64,000 bases of DNA from an uncultured Sulfitobacter sp. (GCA_947492925.1 CANLOQ010000007.1:1-64000); one strand, 5' to 3'; positions 28,101 to 40,296 are shown, counted from the stretch's first letter. A program made the numbers and translations. Notes: generated by a model from the letters alone, not told the origin.

Positions 28101-28407
28101 CGAGCGCCTCTGTATAGGCCGCAAAGTCGTCATGCGTGACTTCTTCCGACGCGGCAATAAACGCAGCAGTGCCCTTGATGGTTTGCAGATAACTCGAAAT
28201 CCTGTCCCGCAGCGCCTGCACACTATCCTCTGCAAGGCGCCCGAATTCGGCTTCCGCCGCGCGGATATTGTTCTGCGCACTGTTTGCGTAGAGAACACCG
28301 GTAAGTGCGAGACACATCACAACCAGCGCAATTTCAAACCTTGCTGTCAACCGCTCACCCATAATCTTGGTTACCCGATCTTCTGCTGCCGGGCTTTCGC
28401 TTTGCAC
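25156..28407 (-). CDS. Large hybrid histidine kinase: CHASE, PAS domains, HisKA, HATPase, receiver
   Basis: 1083 residues. A membrane span at ~27-45 is followed by a periplasmic CHASE sensor (~75-280, with SGLGFIVAVPDD), a second span at ~312-332, then three PAS domains (~360-470, ~480-600, ~615-730). HisKA follows (EFVSTVSHELRTPLTSIKGAL, ~745), then HATPase_c (LISNACKYSHPDSEV, GGTGLGLNITRQI) and a C-terminal receiver (~965-1080) with LLHVEDDHDF and VVLLDWGLPDGD. The last receiver has Ser-Arg after MIK rather than a typical KPF, so its Lys is displaced. CHASE domains sense small extracellular ligands. It is the probable head of the kinase genes on this strand; 129 bases separate it from the next kinase. 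Confidence 0.9.
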   Translation of the reverse strand: MQSESPAAEDRVTKIMGERLTARFEIALVVMCLALTGVLYANSAQNNIRAAEAEFGRLAEDSVQALRDRISSYLQTIKGTAAFIAASEEVTHDDFAAYTEALDIVEQLPSISGLGFIVAVPDDALDGFVSEMRAGGRPDYAIRRKSTEATHFVIKFMEPEAANTQAIGLDVTFAAERARVLQKARDTGLPQMSPPIQLVQEDKSRPGFVIFQPIFSRDAGRDAQAEFVGWVNAAFVAENLLEKLTLSQGKFLNLKVANQPGGQEPLSIYDGLANAPDVGGYAAEFQLDQFGRSWNLTYRSTQSFDTTFRSHQPLAILVAGLALTGLLFLVLRTLRNRADNLRKIAQLRNRQIQAREEENRAIVENAVTSVVIFDDTGRVLVANQAAQHCFGYSRAELQGLHFATLATPLEEADGTHNAQGETKDGRTLELDLQCNQWTTSDGNIRTTAIIRDLTAQNKAQRELRRHKTLNDMALQGAEIGVFDIDLTTGTSEVSETWCRIMGYEDNCNDIDTQKSFLSRIHPDDMQILQDADTACIEGRTERSIAEYRLRTREGGWCWMRSDAVVVERDAQGKALRMIGTQTDVSDLRRDRYALEASEQQFRKILEGAPIGMALMDDQGRFRNVNTAFCQLAGREEADLIERGRMSEMMPVEECKVLYKTIGDLIQSGETAVYTGEHRILSGSDEDRWGLVNVSWSFDKNEGTNLFIAQIIDITDQKKLEQIKSEFVSTVSHELRTPLTSIKGALGLLTGSKDSDFTSGQARLIEIAKSNADRLTDIVNDILDLEKISSGEISFDLDEIDLTGIMKGVVQEMAPFAVTHDSTLRLDVPAHELSILADTGRTKQVLANLISNACKYSHPDSEVMIKAERLDDMAIVYVQNTGPGVPDSFKNRIFHAFSQADSSDTRAKGGTGLGLNITRQIVLRHGGKIGYESIPNGVTVFWFTIPLSQSAHEQDAPNVFSDEQGDTRKLTLLHVEDDHDFAEVIGGALSEIATVIRAKSIATARIILEGPPLDVVLLDWGLPDGDANHLLEDILRLQPQARVIALSADAERTADPRLFANMIKSRTDLATVARSVNDCHTLAS

Positions 28408-28620
28408 TTTTTTGTTATTCTATCTGTGGTTGATAATCCTGTCGCTTGGGTGAAACAACTATAATTTGTACCGTTGCATTTAAGTCATCTCATGCGTTGT
28501 GCTGAAACACCTCGCGAAATTTCGACCGAACACACGGCCCTAGAATGGGCTGGTCCAGCCCTTACAAAGCCACAGTGCTGGTACAACTGGGGGCCCTTAC
28601 AACCATGAGCCGAACGTTTT
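28408..28620. other. Intergenic stretch with no recognisable feature
   Basis: The upstream region of the hybrid kinase and the edge of the scar. I see no gene, tRNA or clear hairpin. A kinase promoter should lie here, but no convincing -35/-10 pair stands out. Confidence 0.4.
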
Positions 28621-29361
28621 CTAGCGATAAACTATGTCCTCGCGCTTTGGCTCCGGCACCACATCAAGCGACAGGTTTCGGGCATAAGCATGCCCTGAAT
28701 AGACCGCCATTGCGATCAGCGCAGGTGCAAGACAATCACCGATCCGTGTCACTGTTTTGATACCGGCATCGGCCCATTGGTCCTGCTTTGCATTCAGATC
28801 GTGCCACAAGCCATCATTCGGGGCGCGCGATGTGACCAGTACCAGATTGCCGCAAGGCACCACCTGTGCGCGACCACTGTAGATGCAAGCCAATGTAAGC
28901 GTCTCGGGCGACATGGCGGTGATGTTGGAGAGCGGGAAAATCTGCACGTTCTTTTCGATCAAGCGGCGCTGAATGCGCACCTGTTCCAACGTGCGCTCTG
29001 ACCAAGGCGCGACGACCGGCGCAGGGGTAACAAGGGTCACCTCCTTGCCCGCGTCTGCAAGGAGCTCTGCCATTACGCTGCCCATGTAGAAGCGATCATC
29101 GTCGAACACCACGACGGGACCGTCTGCATTCACGGCGGTGGCCCCTTTGCTCATCAGATCATCGGGGGTCAGAACGCGGGCCGGGTCAAGGAAGGGCAGG
29201 GGCAAACGGTTGGCACGGCCCGTGCCATTGCGCCGCCACGCCGCGCCCGTGGCCAGCGCGATGTGCGCCGTGCCGTATTCCATCAGGTCTTGCGCGGTAA
29301 GTTGGCTTTCCAGATAAAGTTCTGCGTTTGGAACCTGCTGCGCAAGCTGCAGGCCGATTTC
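28621..29361 (-). pseudogene. C-terminal remnant of a trimethylamine-dehydrogenase-like flavoprotein
   Basis: About 245 residues match the last third of TMADH-type NADH:flavin oxidoreductases: LTAQDLMEYGTAHIALATGAAW, VVVFDDDRFYMGSVMAELLADAG, then NLVLVTSRAP and IGDCLAPALIAMAVYSGHAYAR. The N-terminal FMN barrel with the active site is absent, so the piece cannot be catalytic. Its front end runs directly into the reverse strand of a truncated ABC ATPase gene at about 29340. Related full enzymes demethylate trimethylamine, dimethylglycine or N-methylproline; which one this was cannot be told. The longest possible reading frame begins at 29409, but residues before ~29361 do not belong to the family. 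Confidence 0.8.
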
Positions 29362-29745
29362 GGGCTGACGTTTCTGTTCATCAGCCATGATCTGGGCGTG
29401 GTTCAGCATATGTGCGACAGCATCGCGGTGATGTATATGGGCAAGATCGTCGAATACGCAGATCGCCTCTCACTGTTCAACAATCCGCTGCATCCCTACA
29501 CGGGCGCGCTGCTTTCGGCTGTTCCTTCGGTCGATAAAGAACGCCGCGCAGCAACCAAGCGCATTCTGATCCCCGAAGATCCACCGGACCCGCTTTCACT
29601 GCCAACAGGATGCCGCTTTGCCAATCGCTGTCCGGTGGCACAAGACAGATGCCGAACTGAACAGCCAGAGCTGCGGGACGTCAGAGACGGCCACATGGTT
29701 GCCTGCCACCTGGTTGACGAACGCGCCGTTTCACCGCTGCAATAG
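29332..29745 (+). pseudogene. C-terminal remnant of a peptide ABC transporter ATPase (DppF/OppF type)
   Basis: About 137 residues beginning just after where Walker B should be: LLRKLQADFGLTFLFISHDL (switch His), VVQHMCDSIAVMYMGKIVEY, then the oligopeptide-ABC C-terminus HPYTGALLSAVPSVD and TGCRFANRCPVAQDRC with its Cys cluster. Walker A, the signature motif and Walker B are missing. A frame starting at 29263 exists, but its first ~23 residues are antisense to the neighbouring remnant. Nonfunctional as it stands. Confidence 0.85.
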
Positions 29746-29872
29746 GGGTGCGGGCAAAACTTTGTCGCGTGATCACAGATGCAAAGCCATCAAGCGACAG
29801 TCTGGGCTGTTTAGAGGGCTCCGGTGAAGTGCAATTCTACGACATAAGCCTGATTATGTAATCTCTTCGAAG

Positions 29873-29894
29873 AACAAAAAACGCTTCAGGCGTG
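29873..29894 (-). terminator. Rho-independent terminator after ppsR
   Basis: Read on the minus strand, ACGC-CTGAA-GCGT forms a short stem-loop directly followed by six Ts, 25 bases beyond the ppsR stop. The stem is short but the T-run and position fit. Confidence 0.65.
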
Positions 29895-29918
29895 AAACCC
29901 AAGCGTGCCAAACGACAG

Positions 29919-31340
29919 CTATTCTTCGCCGTCTTTCTTAAGCAGGTCATACTTCCGCAGCTTCACGTACAAAGACTGGCGCGACAGCCCAAGCATCTCT
30001 GCCGCTGCCACACGGTTGTTCGATGTCATCTCGACCGCCGCTTCGATGCACATTTTCTCAATCACATCCGTGGTCTTGGCCACGATCCCCTTGAGCGTCT
30101 GGGAACCAATCAGCTCAATCACTGAACGCATGTCGACATCTGTAATCTGACCGCTGGATTTACGCACCATTTCCGCGCGGCTTGCGTCTCGGATCACCAA
30201 TGCAAAAATCGACTCGGGTCCGCCACTCAGCAAGGCCGTCGCTATCTCTACCGGGATCTCGACACCGTGTTCTCCTATCAGGCGCGTCGCATAAAGACGC
30301 ATCGCGCCGGTACGCATCGCATTTTCACAAATCACATTAAGATCGACAGAGCCACGCCCCAGAAAATCAGAAATCGGCCTGCCGTTCACCGCCTGCGAAT
30401 GCACAACATCGGTCAACCGCATGAAGGCTTCGTTCGCGCTCAGCATGTTGCCGGCCTTGTTGATAAAGACAATCCCATCAGCACCGCGTTCGAACAGACC
30501 CAGCAAATGATCGTCCAGCGCGTCAGAGCGGACCGAAATCCCCTGACCGTCTGTGATCTGGCACAGCACCATCTGTTCGCCCGTAGCCCGGAACAGCGTT
30601 GGCCGCAGGCAAAGCTCGCGCCCGCCTGCTGTCTTGATCTGCACGTCACTGCCCCCGCGCGATCCAGCGACATGCGCCAGCCTGCGCATCAGCTCTCCGC
30701 CGTCAGCCAGCGAAATCAGGTCCGGCAATGCCGCACCGACAACAGCGGCGCGGGTCAGCCCCAGCATTGTCAGCATCGCGGCATTGCAATCGGTGATCTC
30801 TCCGTCACCGGCCATCGCAAACAGGGTTCCCTCTGAACTGGCGGCCATCAGAACCCGCAACCGCGTGTCAAACTCACGCTGGGTTTCATAGTCTTTCTCA
30901 AGCGCGATCTGCGCCGCAACCAGCTGTTGCTGCATCTCGGCCACCGGACGCAGATCCTGCCCCAGCATCAGAATGGCACCATCCGTTCCAATCTGGTGAA
31001 AGGAGTAGCGCACAGGAAATTCAGCCTCAGAAGGGCCAGAGGTATGGTTCAACTCAACCGGTCGGATCAGGCCGCTTTTGGTCTGCAAGAACTCTTCCAG
31101 ACGGCTTTCGAATTTGGGTATGGATTCAACGGTAAGATGCGAAACCAGCGGTTGCCCTTCCCACCGGGAAAACGGGAACTGCAGCTTCGTGCTTGGGTTG
31201 CTCAGAACACCCAGCACGATGCCCGCTGGCGAAATCACCAGCGCCAGATCGGCAATGCGTGAAATAATCTCTGAAACAATCTCCGGCTCGATCATCGGGA
31301 TCAGCCCGCTTGTCCAGGTCATTTCCCCTTGCGACATCAT
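29919..31340 (-). CDS. ppsR: Photosynthesis gene repressor PpsR (CrtJ)
   Basis: 473 residues. An N-terminal domain and two PAS domains (~20-135, ~160-265, ~285-395) are joined by a helical linker (MQQQLVAAQIALEKDYETQ) and end in a Fis-type helix-turn-helix (NRVAAAEMLGLSRQSLYVKL). PpsR represses bch, crt and puc genes under oxygen by binding TGT-N12-ACA. The two redox-sensitive cysteines of Rhodobacter PpsR appear to have counterparts at Cys260 and Cys431. The frame extends to 31433, but ATG 31340 overlaps the ppaA stop (ATGA) and matches the family N-terminus. It is encoded with its antagonist ppaA. Confidence 0.96.
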   Translation of the reverse strand: MMSQGEMTWTSGLIPMIEPEIVSEIISRIADLALVISPAGIVLGVLSNPSTKLQFPFSRWEGQPLVSHLTVESIPKFESRLEEFLQTKSGLIRPVELNHTSGPSEAEFPVRYSFHQIGTDGAILMLGQDLRPVAEMQQQLVAAQIALEKDYETQREFDTRLRVLMAASSEGTLFAMAGDGEITDCNAAMLTMLGLTRAAVVGAALPDLISLADGGELMRRLAHVAGSRGGSDVQIKTAGGRELCLRPTLFRATGEQMVLCQITDGQGISVRSDALDDHLLGLFERGADGIVFINKAGNMLSANEAFMRLTDVVHSQAVNGRPISDFLGRGSVDLNVICENAMRTGAMRLYATRLIGEHGVEIPVEIATALLSGGPESIFALVIRDASRAEMVRKSSGQITDVDMRSVIELIGSQTLKGIVAKTTDVIEKMCIEAAVEMTSNNRVAAAEMLGLSRQSLYVKLRKYDLLKKDGEE

Positions 31341-32161
31341 CCTGCCGCACCGCCCAATGAAGCGCCTGCCACCGGATGCGACGACAAATTGGATGCCGCA
31401 AGCCCACGCCGCGACGCCGTGCTGATCTGACAAAACCGCAACGCGGCGGCAATGTCATTTGTGGCAAGGTCCGCCTGCGTGAGGGAAACTATGTCGTTTG
31501 AGTATTCCAGAGCCGACCCGCCTACAATTACCGGCGTGCCCCGGCTGTTATGCTTGGCATTAATCACCAAATCACGCAGAATTTCAAGGCGCTGTGCATC
31601 TGCCGCACATAGCAAAACGCCCGCAAATTCATCCCGCGCCAGCTTTGAACCAATCAAAGCCGGTGTCAGGTCGAGTTCAAGGTCCACATGAAAACCACGG
31701 TGGCGCAAAATGGCCGCCACCACACATGCCCCCAGCGTATGCTGTTCGCCTTCCGCGACGCCCACCAGAAACGTGGCCTTATCCAGGCTGGCCGGTCCGG
31801 TGTTCAGATCCCATTCCCGGTCGAACCGGCGCACGACCGACTGCAACCGCGCCGATGCAATCGTCACCGCGCCAAAGGCCAGCGTGTCTTCCAGCCATGC
31901 CTCGCCCAGCCGCCTTGCCACGACTGGGACGTAATGTTCTACAATCTCGGCCGCCGAAATATGCGCCCGCAACAGCGTTTCTGTTACCGCGTGCAATTCT
32001 CGGGGGTCACTGGCCAATGCCGCCTGATGCATCCGGTCTACCAAAGGCCCAAGCGGTTCATGCGCCGGTCCGGACGGGACGAGCTTTGACAACGCTTGCA
32101 ACGCTGCCCGACTGACCTCTTCAAGGCCCTCTCGTTTTGTGTCGGGCTGAATGTGACGCAT
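31337..32161 (-). CDS. ppaA: B12-binding antirepressor PpaA/AerR
   Basis: 274 residues. A helical domain (~15-110) precedes a cobalamin-binding domain (~125-245). The stretch GVAEGEQHTLGACVVAAIL carries the His that coordinates cobalamin in AerR, replacing the usual DxHxxG. AerR/PpaA senses light through B12 and relieves PpsR/CrtJ repression. ATG 32161 is chosen since AGGAG sits 6 bases before it; a GTG at 32182 would add seven residues. It overlaps ppsR by 4 bases, so antirepressor and repressor are made together. It diverges from bchF across a region with two PpsR sites. Confidence 0.94.
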   Translation of the reverse strand: MRHIQPDTKREGLEEVSRAALQALSKLVPSGPAHEPLGPLVDRMHQAALASDPRELHAVTETLLRAHISAAEIVEHYVPVVARRLGEAWLEDTLAFGAVTIASARLQSVVRRFDREWDLNTGPASLDKATFLVGVAEGEQHTLGACVVAAILRHRGFHVDLELDLTPALIGSKLARDEFAGVLLCAADAQRLEILRDLVINAKHNSRGTPVIVGGSALEYSNDIVSLTQADLATNDIAAALRFCQISTASRRGLAASNLSSHPVAGASLGGAAG

Positions 32162-32243
32162 TCTGTCTCCTGACAGTTGCACAGGTGAAACGTGGCCGTC
32201 TAACGCAGGAATTGCCCAATATCGTCACCGAGCAGGGTCGGAA

Positions 32244-32261
32244 TGTCAAATCAAATTGACA
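32244..32261. promoter_or_regulatory. PpsR/CrtJ operator, TGT-N12-ACA, distal bchF site
   Basis: TGTCAAATCAAATTGACA is a perfect TGT-N12-ACA match in the ppaA-bchF divergent gap. The second site is 99 bases further on, a spacing compatible with cooperative binding and looping. Confidence 0.85.
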
Positions 32262-32342
32262 CTAAACTCAGATATAGCCGAATATCCCATATTTATATGT
32301 GCTCGCGTGAAAAGCAGTGTCTGGCAATCACGCCGCAGAATG

Positions 32343-32360
32343 TGTAATGAAAAGTTGACA
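32343..32360. promoter_or_regulatory. PpsR/CrtJ operator, TGT-N12-ACA, proximal bchF site
   Basis: TGTAATGAAAAGTTGACA is a second perfect TGT-N12-ACA match, 53 bases before the bchF start. Its TTGACA end could double as a -35 element, so PpsR binding would block RNA polymerase directly. Confidence 0.85.
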
Positions 32361-32413
32361 CATCTGATCACACCTGACAGTTTTAAACCAGATATTTCGC
32401 CCAGGGGGGGGAT

Positions 32414-34194
<1,781 letters not shown>

Positions 34195-34234
34195 TCCGTC
34201 CCCCGCTTCATCTTTCCCCTAAAATTCCGGGGTC

Positions 34235-34249
34235 CGGGGCAGAGCCCCG
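34235..34249 (+). repeat. GC hairpin between bchN and bchB
   Basis: CGGGGC-AGA-GCCCCG is a tight stem-loop in the only sizeable gap of the bch operon. The surrounding CCGGGGTCCGGGGCAGAG looks like a dispersed intergenic repeat common in Rhodobacterales (from memory). With no T-run it is more likely an RNA-stability or processing element than a terminator. Confidence 0.55.
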
Positions 34250-34282
34250 AAACGCACCTCGCTCTCCGCATGGAGACCGGAC

Positions 34283-35848
34283 ATGAAGCTAACCGTGTGG
34301 ACATACGAAGGCCCGCCCCACGTCGGTGCCATGCGCGTCGCCACCGGCATGGAAGGGCTGCACTACGTCCTGCACGCCCCGCAGGGCGACACCTACGCCG
34401 ATCTTCTATTCACCATGATCGAACGCCGCGATCACCGCCCGCCGGTCACCTACACCACATTTCAGGCGCGTGACCTCGGCTCCGACACTGCGGGTCTCTT
34501 CAAAAAAGCCTGCCAAGAGGCTTATGACCGCTTCAAGCCCGAGGCGATCATCGTCGGTGCTTCCTGCACGGCAGAACTTATTCAGGACGATCCCGGCGGT
34601 CTGGCCGAAACGATGGGCCTGCCCGTCCCGGTGATCCCGTTGGAACTGCCCAGCTACCAGCGCAAGGAAAACTTCGGCGCGGATGAGACCTTCTTTCAGA
34701 TCGTGCGCCATCTGGCAAAACCGATGGACCGGACCGAGCGTGTGTCGTGCAACATCATTGGCCCCACCGCCTTGGGCTTTCGCCACCGCGACGACGTGCA
34801 GGAAATAACCAATCTGCTTTACGAGCTGGGCATCGAGGTGAACGTGACCGCGCCAATGGGTGCCACCCCATCGGACATCGCCAGGATGGGTCAGGCCCAT
34901 TTCAACGTCCTGCTCTACCCCGAAACCGGTGAACAGGCCGCACGCTTTTGCGAGCGCACCTTTGACCAGCCCTACACCAAAGTCATTCCTATTGGCTCCG
35001 GTGCCACCCGCGACTTCATCGAAGAAGTCCGCGCGCTCTCCGGTGCCACCGCCCCGATCGACGACCAGAGCCTGCGCCAGACGTGGTGGTCGCGTTCCGT
35101 CGACAGCACATATCTCACCGGCAAGCGTGTCTTCATCTTCGGTGACGGCACCCACGTCATGACCGCCGCCCGCATCGCGCGCGACGAGATGGGGTTCGAG
35201 GTTGCGGGCATCGGCTGCTACAACCGTGAATTCGCCCGTCCCGTGCGGTCCTTGGCCAAAGACTACGGGCTGGAGGCGCTGATCACCGACGATTACCTAG
35301 AGGTCGAGCGCGCCATCGAGGCGCTGCAACCCGAGATGATCCTCGGCACGCAGATGGAGCGGCACATCGGCAAGCGTCTGGGCATCCCCTGCGCCGTCAT
35401 CTCCGCCCCCGTCCACGTGCAGGATTTCCCCGCCCGCTATTCCCCGCAGATGGGGTTCGAAGGCGCAAACGTCATCTTTGATACATGGATACACCCGCTG
35501 GTCATGGGGCTGGAAGAGCACCTTCTGCACATGTTCCGCGATGATTTCGAGTTCAACGATGCCGCCGGACCAAGCCATCACGGCGGCCATGCGCCCAAAC
35601 CCGCCGTTGCGGACAGTCCCTCACGCCCCGGACTTGATCCGGGGCCTCACGGTCAACCCATAGAGGTCCCGGATCAAGTCCGGGACGGAGTTATCTGGCT
35701 CGACACCGCCGAACGTGAATTGAAGAAAATCCCCTTCTTTGTGCGCGGCAAGGCACGGCGCAACACTGAATCCTTTGCGGCCGAAAAAGGCCTGAACGAA
35801 ATCTCACTCGACACTCTATACGAGGCCAAAGCCCACTTTGCGCGATGA
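34283..35848 (+). CDS. bchB: Light-independent protochlorophyllide reductase subunit B
   Basis: 521 residues; the partner of BchN. The N-terminal ~420 residues follow the family ([56 protein letters not shown]). The C-terminal light-independent reductase domain ends with [18 protein letters not shown]. Residues ~448-470 do not belong to the fold: they are encoded by a palindromic repeat inserted in frame in the variable linker before the C-terminal domain. The enzyme is likely still functional. bchH starts 11 bases before its stop. Confidence 0.96.
   Translation: MKLTVWTYEGPPHVGAMRVATGMEGLHYVLHAPQGDTYADLLFTMIERRDHRPPVTYTTFQARDLGSDTAGLFKKACQEAYDRFKPEAIIVGASCTAELIQDDPGGLAETMGLPVPVIPLELPSYQRKENFGADETFFQIVRHLAKPMDRTERVSCNIIGPTALGFRHRDDVQEITNLLYELGIEVNVTAPMGATPSDIARMGQAHFNVLLYPETGEQAARFCERTFDQPYTKVIPIGSGATRDFIEEVRALSGATAPIDDQSLRQTWWSRSVDSTYLTGKRVFIFGDGTHVMTAARIARDEMGFEVAGIGCYNREFARPVRSLAKDYGLEALITDDYLEVERAIEALQPEMILGTQMERHIGKRLGIPCAVISAPVHVQDFPARYSPQMGFEGANVIFDTWIHPLVMGLEEHLLHMFRDDFEFNDAAGPSHHGGHAPKPAVADSPSRPGLDPGPHGQPIEVPDQVRDGVIWLDTAERELKKIPFFVRGKARRNTESFAAEKGLNEISLDTLYEAKAHFAR
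35625..35686. repeat. Palindromic repeat element inserted in frame in bchB
   Basis: Left arm GCCCCGGACTTGATCCGGGG (35625-35644) and right arm GTCCCGGATCAAGTCCGGGA (35666-35685) share an exactly inverted 17-base core, CCCGGACTTGATCCGGG, and each arm is itself nearly palindromic. The loop is ~20 bases. It is translated in frame as PGLDPGP...PDQVRDG, a peptide typical of the dispersed palindromic elements of many alphaproteobacteria. Confidence 0.88.
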
Positions 35849-38800
35849 CGTAACCCATAAACCCTACCGCGTCGTTCTGCTGACGCTCGACCGGCACGCC
35901 GCCGGTCCCGCCGCGCGTGCCGCACCGCGTCTGGCGCAGGATTTCGCGGGCCTCCAGCTTGCCATTCACGCCGCTGCGGAATGGGACAAGGACGCATCAG
36001 CACTTGAGGTTGCACGCGCCGACATCGCCCGCGCCGACATCATCGTCACCTCTGTCATCTTCCTCGAAGACCACATTCAGGCGATACTGCCCGATCTCAA
36101 GGCCCGCCGCGATCACTGTGACGCGTTGGTCGGCATCATCGCGGATCAGGAAATCGTGCAGCTGACGCGCATGGGCGATCTGGACATGTCGCGCCCTGCC
36201 TCTGGCCTGATGGGACTCTTGAAGAAGCTCAAGCCTGCCAGCAAATCAGGCGGCTCCGCCCGCGACATGACCAAGATGCTGCGCCGTCTGCCCAAAATTT
36301 TGCGCCTGATCCCCGGCAAATCACAGGACCTGCGAGCGTGGTTCCTGACCATGCAATACTGGCTTGGCGGGTCCGACGACAACATCGAAGGGCTGGTGCG
36401 CTTCCTGCTGTCACGCTACGCCGACCGTCCCGACTGGCACGGCACCCATGCGGATTTGCCCGTCGAGTATCCTGATGTCGGCCTCTACCATCCCGATCTG
36501 CCGGGCAACGGCATCACCACCGATCCCGCCGATCTGCCGCGGAGCGACGGCCCGACCGTCGGCATACTGATGCTGCGCAGCTACATCCTTGCCGGAGATA
36601 CCGCGCATTACGCCCACGTGATCCGCACGTTTAAGGCGCGCGGCCTGAATGTCATCCCCGCCTTCGCCGGTGGTCTTGACGGTCGCCCCGCGATGGATGC
36701 CTACTTCACCGACATCGACGCTTTCGTCTCGCTCACCGGTTTCAGCCTCGTCGGTGGCCCCGCCTATAACGACAGCGACGCCGCCGTTGAGGCGCTCGCA
36801 AAACTCGACGTTCCCTACCTTTCGGCACAGCCGCTCGAATTCCAGACGTTGCAGCAATGGGCGCAGGGCGACCAAGGTCTCAGCCCCGTCGAATCCACCA
36901 TGCTCATCGCGCTGCCCGAGATCGACGGCGCGACCAACCCTACAGTTTTCGCGGGCCGTCACGGGTCGGACGGCTGCGCCGGTTGCGCGCACAATTGCGC
37001 CGCGTTGGGTGAGGTCAAGGCGATGGCCCCCTGCCCCGAACGCATCGACGCACTGGCGGAAAAGGCCCACCGCCTTGCCACGCTCCGCCGCAAGACGAAC
37101 GCCGAGAAGAACCTCGCCATCGTCCTCTTCGGCTTCCCACCCAACGCAGGTGCCGTTGGCACCGCCGCCTACCTCAGCGTTTTCGAAAGCCTTTTCAATA
37201 CCTTGAACCGCCTTTCCGATGATGGATACGACGTCACGCCGCCCGCGTCCGTCGACGCCCTGCGAGAGATGGTCCTGAACGGCAACGCCAAGACCTACGG
37301 GCAGGAAGCCAACATCGCCGCCACCGTCAGCGCCGACCAGATCGTCGCCCGCACCCCTTGGCTCGAAGAAATCGAAGCCACCTGGGGCCCCGCCCCCGGC
37401 AAGGTGCAATCAAACGGGCGCGAGGTTTTCGTCCTTGGTGCGCAGTTCGGCAAGGTCTTTGTCGGCGTGCAGCCCGGTTTCGGCTACGAAGGCGACCCGA
37501 TGCGCTTGCTGTTCGAGCGTGGCTTTGCCCCCACCCATGCATTCAGCGCGTTCTATCAGTACCTCAAGCACGACTTCGCCGCCGATGCCGTCCTGCACTT
37601 TGGCATGCACGGCGCGCTGGAATTCATGCCGGGCAAACAGAACGGCCTGTCCGGTGCCGACTGGCCCGAACGTCTGATGGGCAACCTGCCCAACATCTAC
37701 CTCTACGCTGCAAACAACCCGTCCGAGGCGACGCTGGCAAAGCGCCGCAGCAATGCGGTGACCATCACGCATCTGACACCACCCTTGCAGGCCGCTGGCC
37801 TCTACCGTGGTTTGGCCGATCTCAAGGACAGCCTGCAACGCTACCGCGCCCTGCCCGCCGGTGATCCCGCGCGCGCTGACATGCACGATCTGATCGCGGC
37901 ACAGGCCGAAACGGTGAACCTCGATGGCACAGACCCCGACACGCTCTGGCTGCAACTGCTGGAAACAGAAGGTTCGCTCATCCCCGACGGTCTGCACATC
38001 GTCGGCAAAAAATTGAGCCAAGAGCAGCGCAACGACCTTGTGAACCTCATGGAATTCGACAACGAGGCCGCCGGCGAAGCGACGCTACACACCCTTGCCG
38101 AAGACCACGAACTGCCCGCCCTCATGCGCGCACTGAACGCCCAATTCATCGCACCCGTCCCCGGCGGCGACGTGATCCGCGCGCCGGAAATCCTGCCCAC
38201 AGGGCGCAACATCCACGCCTTTGATCCCTTCCGGATGCCCACCGCCTTCGCCATGCAAGACGGTGCCGCACAGGCGCAGGCGCTGATCGACACGCATAGA
38301 ACCCTGCCGCGCACCGTGGCCTTGGTGCTTTGGGGCAGTGACAACATCAAATCGTCGGGTGGTCCCATCGCACAGGCGCTGGCGCTGATGGGGGCCACGC
38401 CACGCTTCGACACGCACGGACGGCTCTGCGGTGCGGACCTGATCCCGCTTGAGACGCTGGGCCGTGCGCGCGTGGATGTCGTGATGACCCTCTCCGGCAT
38501 CTTCCGCGATCTGCTGCCCTTGCAGACAAAGCTGCTGGCCGACGCCGCCCTGCAATGCGCCGCCGCAGACGAGCCTGACGCGCTGAACCCCATCCGCCAG
38601 CACGCGCTTGCCTTTATGGCAGCCAACGGTTGCGATCTGAAAACCGCCGCCCTGCGCGTCTTCTCCAATGCCGAAGGCGCCTACGGCTCCAACGTGAACC
38701 AGCTTGTCGATGCTTCCGCCTTTGACGACGAAAATGATCTGGCCGATGCCTATCAGGCGCGCAAATCCTTCGCCTACGGCACCGATGGCGAAGCCTCCCA

Positions 38801-39377
38801 ACAGTCGGCGCTGTTGCAAGACACGCTCGCCAACGTCGATCTTGCCTACCAGAACCTCGAATCCGTCGAACTGGGCGTCACAACCGTCGATCATTACTTC
38901 GACACGCTGGGCGGCATCGCATCCGCCGTCAAACGCGCCAAGGGCAACGACGACACGCCTGTCTATATCGGCGACCAGACGCGCGGGGCCGCGACCGTGC
39001 GCACCCTGCAGGATCAGGTCGCACTTGAAACCCGCGCGCGCAGCCTGAACCCGAAATTCTACGAGCCGCTCCTGAAGCACGGCCACGAAGGCGTGCGGCA
39101 GATTGAGGCGCATATCACCAACACCGTCGGCTGGTCCGCCACCACCGGCAAGGTGGACCCCTGGGTCTATCAGGAACTTTCCGAAACCTTTGTGCTGGAC
39201 GACGAGATGCGCCAGCGCCTCGCCGATCTCAACCCGCAAGCCTCCATGCGCATGGCCAACCGCCTGCTGGAAGCCTCCGACCGCGACTACTGGCAACCCG
39301 ACGAAGCGACACTGGCCGCGCTGCAAACCGCAGCGGACGCCATCGAAGATCAACTAGAGGGCATTGCAGCCGAATGA
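35838..39377 (+). CDS. bchH: Magnesium chelatase catalytic subunit BchH
   Basis: 1179 residues, the large porphyrin-binding CobN-family subunit that inserts magnesium into protoporphyrin IX together with BchI and BchD. Recognisable pieces are [20 protein letters not shown] at the start, [48 protein letters not shown] and [18 protein letters not shown]-like sequence near 830. The only start matching the family N-terminus is TTG 35838, 11 bases inside bchB; no ATG is available there, so translation is probably coupled and weak. bchL follows after 19 bases. Confidence 0.95.
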   Translation: MRDDVTHKPYRVVLLTLDRHAAGPAARAAPRLAQDFAGLQLAIHAAAEWDKDASALEVARADIARADIIVTSVIFLEDHIQAILPDLKARRDHCDALVGIIADQEIVQLTRMGDLDMSRPASGLMGLLKKLKPASKSGGSARDMTKMLRRLPKILRLIPGKSQDLRAWFLTMQYWLGGSDDNIEGLVRFLLSRYADRPDWHGTHADLPVEYPDVGLYHPDLPGNGITTDPADLPRSDGPTVGILMLRSYILAGDTAHYAHVIRTFKARGLNVIPAFAGGLDGRPAMDAYFTDIDAFVSLTGFSLVGGPAYNDSDAAVEALAKLDVPYLSAQPLEFQTLQQWAQGDQGLSPVESTMLIALPEIDGATNPTVFAGRHGSDGCAGCAHNCAALGEVKAMAPCPERIDALAEKAHRLATLRRKTNAEKNLAIVLFGFPPNAGAVGTAAYLSVFESLFNTLNRLSDDGYDVTPPASVDALREMVLNGNAKTYGQEANIAATVSADQIVARTPWLEEIEATWGPAPGKVQSNGREVFVLGAQFGKVFVGVQPGFGYEGDPMRLLFERGFAPTHAFSAFYQYLKHDFAADAVLHFGMHGALEFMPGKQNGLSGADWPERLMGNLPNIYLYAANNPSEATLAKRRSNAVTITHLTPPLQAAGLYRGLADLKDSLQRYRALPAGDPARADMHDLIAAQAETVNLDGTDPDTLWLQLLETEGSLIPDGLHIVGKKLSQEQRNDLVNLMEFDNEAAGEATLHTLAEDHELPALMRALNAQFIAPVPGGDVIRAPEILPTGRNIHAFDPFRMPTAFAMQDGAAQAQALIDTHRTLPRTVALVLWGSDNIKSSGGPIAQALALMGATPRFDTHGRLCGADLIPLETLGRARVDVVMTLSGIFRDLLPLQTKLLADAALQCAAADEPDALNPIRQHALAFMAANGCDLKTAALRVFSNAEGAYGSNVNQLVDASAFDDENDLADAYQARKSFAYGTDGEASQQSALLQDTLANVDLAYQNLESVELGVTTVDHYFDTLGGIASAVKRAKGNDDTPVYIGDQTRGAATVRTLQDQVALETRARSLNPKFYEPLLKHGHEGVRQIEAHITNTVGWSATTGKVDPWVYQELSETFVLDDEMRQRLADLNPQASMRMANRLLEASDRDYWQPDEATLAALQTAADAIEDQLEGIAAE

Positions 39378-39384
39378 CCCCTGA

Positions 39385-40295
<911 letters not shown>

Positions 40296-40296
<1 letters not shown>

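Noticed and set aside
28545-28760. Short frame to the right of the hybrid kinase as a possible gene
   Set aside because: It overlaps the TMADH remnant on the other strand, has no ribosome-binding site and no recognisable sequence.
29263-29334. N-terminal part of the DppF-like frame as real coding sequence
   Set aside because: These ~23 residues are simply the antisense of the TMADH remnant; the ABC homology begins only at about 29332.
34195-34282. bchN-bchB gap as a rho-independent terminator
   Set aside because: The hairpin has no T-run and lies within an operon whose downstream genes need read-through.
38085-39353. A 422-codon open frame antisense to bchH
   Set aside because: Same cause: codon bias of bchH leaves the opposite strand open. 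No start signal or family motif.
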